This document shows, piece after piece, positions 8,938 to 20,774 of a stretch of DNA of 64,000 nucleotides. Both the position numbers and the translations under genes were made by a program. Where the stretch lies: positions 992,001 to 1,056,000 of the forward strand of contig NZ_VLLB01000001.1 of assembly GCF_007830455.1 (NCBI RefSeq). Direction: 5' to 3'. The notes under the pieces were generated by a model that was given only the letters and a program-made list of their open reading frames with translations, was not told the origin of the DNA and made no database searches. Each line of letters starts with the position of its first letter. Position 1 is the first letter of the stretch. This DNA comes from Pseudoduganella lurida (GTDB lineage: Bacteria; Pseudomonadota; Gammaproteobacteria; Burkholderiales; Burkholderiaceae_D).

Positions 8938-9029
8938 ACCGTCACAGGCGATCCACTATGTCCTGGTGCCTGGCACCGGGACACCGTCACAGGCGATCCA
9001 CTATGTCCTGGTGCCTGGCACCGGGACAC
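8938..9029 (+). repeat. Two exact tandem copies of a 45-bp unit carrying the dispersed palindrome
   Basis: Bases 8938-8982 are repeated exactly at 8983-9027. Each unit contains TGTCCTGGTGCCTGGCACC followed by GGGACAC (8959-8984 and 9004-9029), a near-perfect palindrome also found at 17053, 17087 and 21770. The truncated GGTGCTGGCACC at 8929-8940 looks like a third, decayed copy. The gap between 8831 and 9208 holds only these repeats and the operator at 9131; no credible gene is seen. Confidence 0.92.
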
Positions 9030-9130
9030 GAGCATCCCGCAGGGACGGCCGATGTGTAGCCGGAACTGGTGGCGGCGCGCGCAAGGATGCACGCGGTGCC
9101 GCACCACCGCCATTTTTTCTGGAGCCATTA

Positions 9131-9143
9131 TTTAGGACTCCTA
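9131..9143 (+). promoter_or_regulatory. Third copy of the candidate MarR operator
   Basis: TTTAGGACTCCTA contains the quasi-palindrome TAGGA-C-TCCTA, the most symmetrical of the three copies (others at 8031 and 8130). It lies 66 bp before the AhpD-like gene. TATTTA at 9129-9134 may serve as a weak -10. The placement suggests the upstream MarR protein controls the two redox genes. Confidence 0.55.
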
Positions 9144-9208
9144 CCATCGACACGGCCCCGTGGCCAGCCGTGCCGGTTCCCCAACGGCCCATACTGAAAG
9201 GAAGCACC

Positions 9209-9766
9209 ATGTCCCGCATCGCACTCGTCACCCCGTCCGCCGCCGAAGGCAAGGCAGCCCGGTTGCTGGAACAGATCCACGGCGCATTCGGCGCCACGCC
9301 CAATATGTTCCGCGCCGTGGCGAACTCGCCTGCCGCGCTGCAAAGCATGTGGAGCGCGTTCGGCGCGCTGGGTGGTGGCACGCTCGGCGCCAGGCTCGGC
9401 GAGCAGATCGCCGTCGCCATCGCCGACCGCAACGGCTGCGAGTACTGTCTTGCCGCCCACACGGCGCTGGGCCGCAAGGCCGGCGTGGGTGCCGACGACA
9501 TGGCCGCCGCGCAGGCCGGCCGCTCGGGTGACCCGAAGACGGCCGCCGCCCTGGCGTTCGCGCTGGCCATCGTCGAACGCCGTGCGCACATCGGCGAAGC
9601 GGACGTGCAGGCCGTGCGCGATGCCGGTTTCGACGATGCCCAGATCGTCGAGATCATGGCGCACGTGGCATTGAACCTGTTCACCAACTACGTGAACGTG
9701 GCCTTTGCCGTGCCGGTCGACTTCCCCGGCGTGAAACTCAATACCAGGGGAGTGAACGCGAAATGA
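9209..9766 (+). CDS. Carboxymuconolactone decarboxylase / AhpD-like family protein
   Basis: A 185-residue all-helical protein of the CMD/AhpD fold. The AhpD-type active site is CEYC (C77, C80) followed by H84 (LAAHTALG), as in peroxidase-related members that reduce peroxides through a CxxC pair. I chose the ATG at 9209 because of the upstream AAAGGAAG and because the N-terminus [16 protein letters not shown] matches the family. A longer in-frame start would only translate the upstream repeats. Its stop overlaps the start of the redoxin by 4 nt (ATGA), so the two are translationally coupled. Regulation by the upstream MarR protein is inferred from shared operator copies. Confidence 0.9.
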   Translation: MSRIALVTPSAAEGKAARLLEQIHGAFGATPNMFRAVANSPAALQSMWSAFGALGGGTLGARLGEQIAVAIADRNGCEYCLAAHTALGRKAGVGADDMAAAQAGRSGDPKTAAALAFALAIVERRAHIGEADVQAVRDAGFDDAQIVEIMAHVALNLFTNYVNVAFAVPVDFPGVKLNTRGVNAK

Positions 9767-10299
9767 CTGCGGCGCTGATGCAGGCCGGCGCGGAATTCGA
9801 CACCGTGGCCTGGCTCAACACGCATCGGCCGGTCACCCTTGCCGCCCTGCGCGGCAAGGTGGTGGCGGTGCATGCGTTCCAGATGCTGTGCCCCGGCTGC
9901 GTGGCGCACGGCCTTCCGCAGGCCCAGGCCATCCGCCGCAGCTTCCCCGCTGGCGAAGTGGAGGTGCTGGGCCTGCACACGGTGTTCGAACACCACGACG
10001 TGATGACGGAGCGCGCGCTGCAGGCGTTCCTGCACGAGTACCGCGTCGATTTCCCCGTGGGGATCGACCGGCCGGCCGCCAGCGGCGCGGTGCCGCGCAC
10101 GATGGCGCTGTACGGCATGCGCGGCACGCCCACGCTGCTGCTGTTCGACCGCCAGGGCCGGCTGCGCCACCATCTGTTCGGCCGCACCGACGACCTGCAG
10201 GTGGGCGCGCTGATCGGCCAGCTGGTGGCGGAGGAAGGTGTCCGGTGCGACGACGATGGCTGCCGGATCGGCGTCGGGTCCCCGCTGCCGGTGCGGTGA
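9763..10299 (+). CDS. Thioredoxin-fold redoxin with CPGC active site
   Basis: A 178-residue thioredoxin-fold protein without a signal peptide. The active site CPGC (C43, C46) is preceded by [10 protein letters not shown] and followed by a helix. A cis-proline strand [19 protein letters not shown] lies at about 124-142. This layout matches TlpA/ResA-like or peroxiredoxin-like oxidoreductases. An additional C-terminal CDDDGC pair could form a second disulfide. The 4-nt overlap with the AhpD-like gene suggests the redoxin supplies electrons to its CxxC centre. Confidence 0.88.
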   Translation: MTAALMQAGAEFDTVAWLNTHRPVTLAALRGKVVAVHAFQMLCPGCVAHGLPQAQAIRRSFPAGEVEVLGLHTVFEHHDVMTERALQAFLHEYRVDFPVGIDRPAASGAVPRTMALYGMRGTPTLLLFDRQGRLRHHLFGRTDDLQVGALIGQLVAEEGVRCDDDGCRIGVGSPLPVR

Positions 10300-10403
10300 A
10301 CGGGCGGCGCGTCGCCAGCGCCGCAGGGCACGCGCCGGCTGCACACGCCGGCGCGGCGCGGGACACGGACGTGCTACCTTTCAATGCCGCCCGGCGGCCC
10401 CAC

Positions 10404-14819
<4,416 letters not shown>

Positions 14820-14886
14820 TCCTGCGGGAAAACGGGCTTCGCCACCCTGCCGTACAATGCCGGGACATCCAGGCGAGACCCACACT

Positions 14887-16896
14887 TTGAGCGACAGCAT
14901 CGATTTCCTTTCCGGCGGCGGCACCATGGGCGCACTGATCCGCGGCCACGACTGGACCGCCACGTCGCTCGGCCCGCCGGCGGGATGGCCGCAGCCGCTC
15001 AAGACCGTCGTACGCCTGCTGCTGACCAGTAACCACCCAATGTTCATCTGGTGGGGCGACGACCTGGTGCAGTTCTACAACGACAGCTACAGCCACACGC
15101 TGGGACCGGAACGGCATCCGTCGGCCCTCGGCGCGCGGGGCCGCGAGTGCTGGGCCGAAGCCTGGCACCTGATCGGGCCGGACATCGAAAGCGTGATGAC
15201 CGCGGGCGCCGCGCCGTGGTACGAAGACCGGCTGGTGCCGCTGACACGCAACGGCCAGCGCGAAGATGTCTGGTGGACCTACGGCTACAGCCCGATCGAG
15301 GACGGCGACCGCGTGCGCGGCGTGCTGGTCATCTGCAACGACGTCACGCGCGAGCACGTCAGCCGCGAAGGCCTGCGGCAGAGCTACGACACGCTGATCC
15401 AGACGATGGACGAAGGCTTCTGCGTGGCGCAGATGGTGCGCGACGCAGCGGGCCGCCCGGTCGACTACCGGTTCGTGGAAACCAACCGCGCCTTCGCGCT
15501 GCAGACGGGCCTGGACGATGCCAACGGCCGCCGCGTGCGCGAGCTGGTGCCCGGCATCGAGCAGCGCTGGATCGACATCTACGGCGAGGTGGCGGCTACC
15601 GGCGTGGCGCGCCGCTTCGTCGAAGGGTCCGAGACGATGGGCCGCTGGTTCAATGTGTACGCCAGCCCGGTCGGCCATATCGACGATGCCGTGGCCCTGC
15701 TCTTCACAGACATCACGGAAAAGCGCCGCGCCGAAACGGCCCTGGTGGCCAGCGAGGAGAAGTACCGCGCGATCGCCGAAGCGATGGCGGCCGCCAATGA
15801 ACGCAAGGACGAATTCCTGGCCATGCTGGCCCACGAGCTGCGCAACCCGCTGGCACCGATCAGCAGCGCCGCGCAGATCCTGCGCATGCCGGACATGGGC
15901 GCGCCGCAGGTGGCGCACGCGGCGGAGGTGATCGGGCGCCAGGTGCGGCACATGACGGAACTCGTCGACGACCTGCTCGATGTGTCGCGGGTGCAGCGCG
16001 GGCTGGTGGAACTCGATTGCGCACCGGTCGACATGAAGGCCGCCGTGCAGGCCGCGATCGAACAGGCGCGCCCGCTGATCGAACGGCGCGGCCACGTGCT
16101 CGTCACCCGCATCGCATCGGGCGATGCAGTTGTGCTGGGCGACCGCAAGCGGCTGATCCAGGTGGCAGCCAACCTGCTGACCAATGCCGCGAAATACACC
16201 GAGCCGCCGGGCGAGATCACGGTCACGCTGCATGCGGGGGCGAACGAAGTGCGGCTCGACGTGGCCGATACCGGCATCGGCATCGAGGCCCGGCTGCTGC
16301 CCCACATCTTCGACCTGTTCACGCAGGCCACGCGCACGCCGGACCGCTCGCAGGGCGGGCTCGGACTGGGCCTGGCGCTGGTGCGCAGCCTGGTCGGCCT
16401 GCACGACGGCAGCGTGGCCGTGCACAGCGACGGCATCGGCAAGGGCAGCGTGTTCACCGTGCGCCTGCCGCACCATTGCGCGGCCGTGGCACGGGAGCGG
16501 GAACCGGCCTGCATCGGCTCGCGCAATGGCGCCAGCAAGCGCGTGCTGATCGTCGACGACAATGTCGACGGCGCCGAGGCGATGCAGCAGCTGCTGGCCG
16601 CCGCCGGCCACGCGGCCGATGTGGCGCACGATGCCGATGCGGCGCTCGGCAATGCCCGGCCGTTCGACGTCTACCTGCTCGATATCGGCCTGCCCGGCAT
16701 GAGCGGACATGCGCTGGCGCAGGTGCTGCGGCAGCGTCCCGGCAGCGCGGCCGCGAAGCTCATCGCCGTCAGCGGATACGGCCAGCAGCAGGACATCGCC
16801 GCGTCGCTGGCGGCAGGCTGCGATGCGCACATCACCAAGCCGGCCGATATCGGCGCCCTGCTCGCGCTCATCGGCAGCGAGCGGCCGCCAACATAG
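14887..16896 (+). CDS. PAS-domain hybrid histidine kinase with C-terminal receiver
   Basis: A cytoplasmic hybrid kinase of about 669 residues. Two PAS-like sensor modules lie at about 30-150 and 165-280. A HisKA domain has H316 ([12 protein letters not shown]), and a HATPase domain has NLLTNAAKY, VADTGIGIE and [11 protein letters not shown] receiver domain has D599 (YLLDIGLPG) and a Lys in HITKPADIG. There are no TM segments, so the signal is cytosolic. I prefer the TTG at 14887, because the conserved N-terminus SDSIDFLSGGG lies downstream of it; the first ATG (14926) would remove this part. A -10-like TACAAT lies at 14854-14859. It resembles the kinase at 59168. Confidence 0.88.
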   Translation: MSDSIDFLSGGGTMGALIRGHDWTATSLGPPAGWPQPLKTVVRLLLTSNHPMFIWWGDDLVQFYNDSYSHTLGPERHPSALGARGRECWAEAWHLIGPDIESVMTAGAAPWYEDRLVPLTRNGQREDVWWTYGYSPIEDGDRVRGVLVICNDVTREHVSREGLRQSYDTLIQTMDEGFCVAQMVRDAAGRPVDYRFVETNRAFALQTGLDDANGRRVRELVPGIEQRWIDIYGEVAATGVARRFVEGSETMGRWFNVYASPVGHIDDAVALLFTDITEKRRAETALVASEEKYRAIAEAMAAANERKDEFLAMLAHELRNPLAPISSAAQILRMPDMGAPQVAHAAEVIGRQVRHMTELVDDLLDVSRVQRGLVELDCAPVDMKAAVQAAIEQARPLIERRGHVLVTRIASGDAVVLGDRKRLIQVAANLLTNAAKYTEPPGEITVTLHAGANEVRLDVADTGIGIEARLLPHIFDLFTQATRTPDRSQGGLGLGLALVRSLVGLHDGSVAVHSDGIGKGSVFTVRLPHHCAAVAREREPACIGSRNGASKRVLIVDDNVDGAEAMQQLLAAAGHAADVAHDADAALGNARPFDVYLLDIGLPGMSGHALAQVLRQRPGSAAAKLIAVSGYGQQQDIAASLAAGCDAHITKPADIGALLALIGSERPPT

Positions 16897-16929
16897 GCAG
16901 ACAGCTGCTCTCGCTGGCGGCGCTGCAGC

Positions 16930-16960
16930 AAAAAAAAATCCCGCCATGGCGCGGCGGGAT
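16930..16960 (-). terminator. Rho-independent terminator of the GH3 gene
   Basis: On the minus strand, an 8-bp stem (ATCCCGCC / GGCGGGAT, 16938-16945 with 16953-16960) with a 7-nt loop is followed by nine T residues (A9 at 16930-16938 on the plus strand). It is oriented for the minus-strand GH3 gene that ends at 17124. Two palindromic repeats lie between. Confidence 0.85.
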
Positions 16961-17052
16961 GAACACCAGTCCGTGACCCGGACCGGCGGAGGAGCGTTGC
17001 AGGTCAGCAGCGCAATTCGCGCTGTCCGTCCCCGCCCGCAGGGACCAGCCCG

Positions 17053-17112
17053 TGTCCTGGTGCCAGGCACCGGGACACCTGAGCCATGTCCTGGTGCCTG
17101 GCACCAGGACAC
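17053..17112. repeat. Two copies of the dispersed GGTGCC-GGCACC palindrome
   Basis: Copies at 17053-17078 and 17087-17112 read TGTCCTGGTGCC-A/T-GGCACC followed by GGGACAC or AGGACAC. The second is a perfect palindrome apart from its central base. They lie 8 bp apart in the 3' region of the GH3 gene, upstream of its terminator. A transcript could fold each copy into a strong 12-13 bp hairpin. The same element occurs at 8959, 9004 and inside cydD (21770). Confidence 0.9.
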
Positions 17113-17123
17113 GAACTGGGCGG

Positions 17124-19811
17124 CTACTTCGGCAGCGCCAGCTCGCCGTCGACCTGCAGCGTTGCCTGGGTGACCTGCGCATGCTTTGGCTGGCCGCCGC
17201 CCGCATAGACCGTGTACGCACCGGCACGCACCTTGCGGTTGCCTTCCGCATCCACCTGCGACAGCGTGCGGGCATCCAGTTCGAGCGTGACCTGTTCGGT
17301 CGCCCCCGCTTTCACGTGCACGCGGCGGAAGCCCGCCAGCACCGGCTTCGACCGGTCGCCCGGCTTGCCGAAGTAGAGCTGCACGACCTCGTCGCTATCG
17401 CGCCTGCCGGTATTCTTCACCGTGACCGTGGCCTGCAATGCATCGCCGGCCTTCAGCCGCTGCGCCGACAGCGACGGGGCGGCATACCGGAAGCTGGTGT
17501 AGCCCAGGCCATGGCCGAACGGATACAGCACGGGACCGTCGAAGTAGCGGTAGGTGCGGCCCGTCATCGTGTAGTCGGTGAAGGCCGGCAGATCGGCTTC
17601 CGAACGGTGGATCGTGTACGGCAGGCGGCCCGCCGGGCTCACGTCACCCTTGAGCACACGGGCAATGGCCGCGCCGCCTGCCTCGCCCGGGTACCAGGCC
17701 TGCACGATCGCATCGGCATTGGCCTCCACCCACGGATCGGAGATCGGCCCACCCGTCAGGTAGACGACGACCAGCGGCTTGCCCGTGGCCTTGACGGCCT
17801 GCAGCAGGCGGCGCTGCGCGTCCGGCAGGGCCAGCGTGATGCGGTCGCCGCCGCGGAAGCCGGGATAGTCGACCTTCATCGACTCGCCTTCCAGGTCCGG
17901 CGACAGGCCCACCAGTGCCACCACCGCATCGCTGCTTCTCGCGGCCGCGACGGCCGGCTCGATCAGCACGTCCTGCGGCGTCACCCATTCCAGCGCGCTG
18001 GCGCGGTCGTCCTCGCTGCGCACGTAGTCGATGCGCACGCGGCGCGGCTTCGTGTCGTCGAACGTGAATTCGATGCGGTTCATCTTCTGCTGGCAGTTGC
18101 CGGCCGAGCAGACGGCAGCATTGCCCGCGCCGATGCCGGCCAGTTCCGGCGTGACGACCAGCTGGTCGTCGATCCACACCTTGATGTTCGGCAGCGGCCG
18201 GTCCTTCGGCACCACCATGCGGAAGCCCAGCTCGTACTTGCCGGCCTTCGGCGGCACGATCACGCCGCTCCACCGGATCGAGAACTGCTTCGGCGTGAAA
18301 CCGGCCGGCGCCGTGTGCTCGAAATTGAAGTTGATGACGGGATCGACCCGCGTCATCTTTGGCGTGCCGGCGAATTCGAGGTTGTCGTAGTACTCGCCTT
18401 TCAGGCCGTGCTGCGCGCTGTCGGCGGCGACCTTCAGGTACGTCTCCGGGATCGGCGTGCGCATGCCGTCGATCAGCGGCGCGCCTGCGGCATACTGCAC
18501 GCGCGCCGCGCCGAAGGCCTTGCGCAGGCTGTCCACGGGCAGCTCCACGTTCACCATGGCGCCGTTGTAGTTGCCCTCCAGCGTCTGCAACAGCGCCGCG
18601 TTCGGGCCGATCACGGCGATCTTCGACGTGGCCTGCAACGGCAGCACGTTGCGGCGGTTCTTCAGCAGCACGATGGCTTCCTCGGCCGCCTGCAGCGCCA
18701 GCGCCCGGTGCTGCGGCGAATTGATCGCCTCATACGGCACGGCATCGTGCGCGCTGCCGTCCAGGAGTCCCATGCGGATGCGCGCTTCCATCAGGCGCAG
18801 CAGCGACCGGTCGATCTCCGCTTCCGTGATCAGGCCCTGCTTCACCGCTTCCGGCAGGCCCAGGTAAGTAGTGCCGCAGACCAGGTCCGTGCCCGCCTTG
18901 ACGGCGGTGGCCGAGGCGTGCGCACGGTCCGGCGAGGTCTTGAAATCGGTGATCAGGTCGCGCACCGAATCGCAGTCGGACACGACGAAGCCCTTGAACG
19001 ACCAGTCCTTGCGCAGCCGCGTTTCCAGCAGCGGATTGGCGCACATCGGCACGCCGTCCACCGCGTTGTAGGCGCACATCAGCGAGTAGGCGTGGGCATC
19101 GACGATCGCGTTGCGGAACGCCGGCATGTAGGTGTCTTCCAGGTCGAACGGCGCCACGTTCACGTTGAAGCTGTGGCGCAGCGGCTCCGGACCGGAGTGC
19201 ACCACGAAGTGCTTCGGCGTGGCGACACCCTTGTAGAGCTTCGGATCGGTGCCCTGGATGCCGCGGATGAAGGCCATGCCCAGCTGGCCCGTCAGGTGCG
19301 GATCCTCGCCGTAGGTTTCCTGGCCCCGGCCCCAGCGCGGGTCGCGGAAGATGTTGATGTTCGGTGTCCAGTAATTGACGCCGAAGTAGCGGTTGGTGCC
19401 TTTCGGATCGCGGCGCAGCGCGGCGTTGTAGTTGGCGCGGCCTTCCAGCGCGATGGCATCGGCTGTCTGTTCCATCAGCTTCGTGTCCCAGGTGGCGGCC
19501 AGGCCGATCGCCTGGGGGAACACGGTGGCATTGCCGGCGCGTGCCACGCCGTGCAGCACCTCGTTCCACCAGCCATAGCGCTTCAGGCCCAGGCGCTCGA
19601 TGGCCGGCGCGCCGCTCTGCATCTGCTCGGCCTTTTCCTGCAGCGTCATGCGCGCCACCAGGTCCCTGGCGCGCACGTCAGGGGCCAATGAAGCATCGCG
19701 ATAGGCCTGCGCCATGGCGACAGGGGCCGCGAAGGCCAGCGCCAGCAGCAGGGCCATGACACTGGCGCCTGGCGGCGGAGGGCGGGAGGGGGCGCGGTCG
19801 GTGGGCTGCAT
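17124..19811 (-). CDS. Secreted GH3 beta-glycosidase with PA14 insert (xylosidase/glucosidase type)
   Basis: An 895-residue exported family 3 glycoside hydrolase. I chose the ATG at 19811 because AGGAG precedes it. An earlier in-frame ATG at 19856 lacks this. The signal peptide ends near MALLLALAFAAPVAMAQA. The N-terminal TIM barrel carries the KHFVVHSGPE motif and nucleophile D279 in FVVSDCDS; the Cys after the nucleophile is more typical of beta-xylosidase-like members. A PA14 module (about 455-610, GLKGEYYDN) is inserted in the second domain and may bind substrate. A fibronectin-III-like domain closes the protein (GYTSFRYAAPSLSAQ). Products are probably monosaccharides from beta-linked oligosaccharides. 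It is monocistronic with a clear terminator. Confidence 0.93.
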   Translation of the reverse strand: MQPTDRAPSRPPPPGASVMALLLALAFAAPVAMAQAYRDASLAPDVRARDLVARMTLQEKAEQMQSGAPAIERLGLKRYGWWNEVLHGVARAGNATVFPQAIGLAATWDTKLMEQTADAIALEGRANYNAALRRDPKGTNRYFGVNYWTPNINIFRDPRWGRGQETYGEDPHLTGQLGMAFIRGIQGTDPKLYKGVATPKHFVVHSGPEPLRHSFNVNVAPFDLEDTYMPAFRNAIVDAHAYSLMCAYNAVDGVPMCANPLLETRLRKDWSFKGFVVSDCDSVRDLITDFKTSPDRAHASATAVKAGTDLVCGTTYLGLPEAVKQGLITEAEIDRSLLRLMEARIRMGLLDGSAHDAVPYEAINSPQHRALALQAAEEAIVLLKNRRNVLPLQATSKIAVIGPNAALLQTLEGNYNGAMVNVELPVDSLRKAFGAARVQYAAGAPLIDGMRTPIPETYLKVAADSAQHGLKGEYYDNLEFAGTPKMTRVDPVINFNFEHTAPAGFTPKQFSIRWSGVIVPPKAGKYELGFRMVVPKDRPLPNIKVWIDDQLVVTPELAGIGAGNAAVCSAGNCQQKMNRIEFTFDDTKPRRVRIDYVRSEDDRASALEWVTPQDVLIEPAVAAARSSDAVVALVGLSPDLEGESMKVDYPGFRGGDRITLALPDAQRRLLQAVKATGKPLVVVYLTGGPISDPWVEANADAIVQAWYPGEAGGAAIARVLKGDVSPAGRLPYTIHRSEADLPAFTDYTMTGRTYRYFDGPVLYPFGHGLGYTSFRYAAPSLSAQRLKAGDALQATVTVKNTGRRDSDEVVQLYFGKPGDRSKPVLAGFRRVHVKAGATEQVTLELDARTLSQVDAEGNRKVRAGAYTVYAGGGQPKHAQVTQATLQVDGELALPK

Positions 19812-19920
19812 GGGTCTCCTGTGATGTACTTTGATGTGCGCTTGTTGTGCGCACATTCTAGTGAGATCCCGCCCGCCGCGGCATTGCGATCTTTGCCAGG
19901 CCGCTTACGAAATTGTCGCG

Positions 19921-20496
19921 CTAGGCGTCAGGCTCCTTGGCCTTCGCGCCGCCCAGCAGGCGGTCCTTGGCCGATAACAGCTTCTGCACCTTGTTCCCCA
20001 TCCGCATCAGCTGCGCCAGCGATTCCGGCGACAGGCGCTGCAGGTCGTCGAACCAGTTGTTGGCCAGGTCCACCAGCTCGTACATCTCGCGCATGCGCTC
20101 CTGGGCAAACGCATCGTCCGGCGCGCCCGGCTTGACCAGCATCGATTCGCGCAGCACGGACAGGGTGGGCGCGATCTCGCGCCGGCGCCGTTCGGCCGCC
20201 ACCACCCGGAAGATCTCCCACACATCGCCCAGCGAGGAAAAATACTCGCGCCGGTCGCCGGGCACACGGGTCAGCCGCACCAGGCCCCAGGCCTGGAGTT
20301 CCTTCAGCCCGAAGCTGACGTTAGAGCGGGAGATGCCCAGCTTCTCGCCGATATCGTCCGCATGCAGCGAGCGCTCGGTGACGAACAGCAGCGCGTAGAT
20401 CTGGCCCACGGTGCGGTTGACGCCCCAGCGGCTGCCCATCTCGCCGAAGTGGCTGACAAAGGTTTGTACGAGCGGCGTCACGATGCGAACTTTCAC
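19921..20496 (-). CDS. GbsR/MarR-type transcriptional regulator
   Basis: A 191-residue winged-helix regulator of the GbsR group. Its core is FGEMGSRWGVNRTVGQIYALLF, then the helix-turn-helix LHADDIGEKLGISRSNVSFGLKELQAWGLVR and wing VPGDRREYFS. A C-terminal helical dimerisation part follows. The start is GTG 20496. A promoter with -35 TTGGCA (20538-20543), 18-bp spacer and -10 GATAAT (20514-20519, read on the minus strand) gives a leader of about 11 nt without a ribosome site. It diverges from cydDCABX, and paired inverted repeats sit over the cyd promoter. Control of cytochrome bd expression is the obvious inference. Confidence 0.88.
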   Translation of the reverse strand: MKVRIVTPLVQTFVSHFGEMGSRWGVNRTVGQIYALLFVTERSLHADDIGEKLGISRSNVSFGLKELQAWGLVRLTRVPGDRREYFSSLGDVWEIFRVVAAERRRREIAPTLSVLRESMLVKPGAPDDAFAQERMREMYELVDLANNWFDDLQRLSPESLAQLMRMGNKVQKLLSAKDRLLGGAKAKEPDA

Positions 20497-20594
20497 AGGT
20501 TTTTGGAAGTTCGATTATCTCATGGGCGTTTTCACCCTGCCAATCCGCCATCTCTTGCGACCCTGCCAATTCCCGACCGCCGCGCTCGGGCTTC

Positions 20595-20648
20595 CTGACA
20601 GCAATTAAATTTAGGCGCATAATTTCAGTGTTTTCTGAAATCTCAGAA
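20595..20648 (+). promoter_or_regulatory. cyd operon promoter with two overlapping inverted repeats
   Basis: The -35 is CTGACA (20595-20600), the spacer 17 bp, and the -10 CATAAT (20618-20623). Over the -10 and +1 lie two perfect inverted repeats. The first is TTTCAG-N6-CTGAAA (20623-20640). The second is TTCTGA-N4-TCAGAA (20633-20648). They share the middle arm, so binding of one dimer would affect the other. The location is right for repression by the divergent GbsR-type regulator. A leader of about 145 nt follows to the cydD start. Confidence 0.65.
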
Positions 20649-20774
20649 CGTTCGATAACTACGAAAGAGGGTTGCGCGGGTGGCGGAGGAGCATGTTCCG
20701 GCATCGCCGCAGATAGTCATCATGCAATCGCACCACACCGCCGCACCGTCTCCCCGCACTTCGGGAGCACGACC

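Noticed and set aside
8861..9029. Possible CRISPR array
   Set aside because: Units of 15 and 45 bp are directly adjacent without unique spacers, and there are no cas genes.
8855..9208. N-terminal extension of the AhpD-like protein through the tandem repeats
   Set aside because: The frame stays open only because the repeat unit is a multiple of three. The encoded CPVPACPVF... stretch is low complexity, and a good ribosome site precedes the internal ATG at 9209.
17052..19691. Long plus-strand open frame across the GH3 gene
   Set aside because: Shadow frame; composition is Arg/His-rich and lacks any motif. The minus strand encodes a complete GH3 enzyme with signal peptide and terminator.
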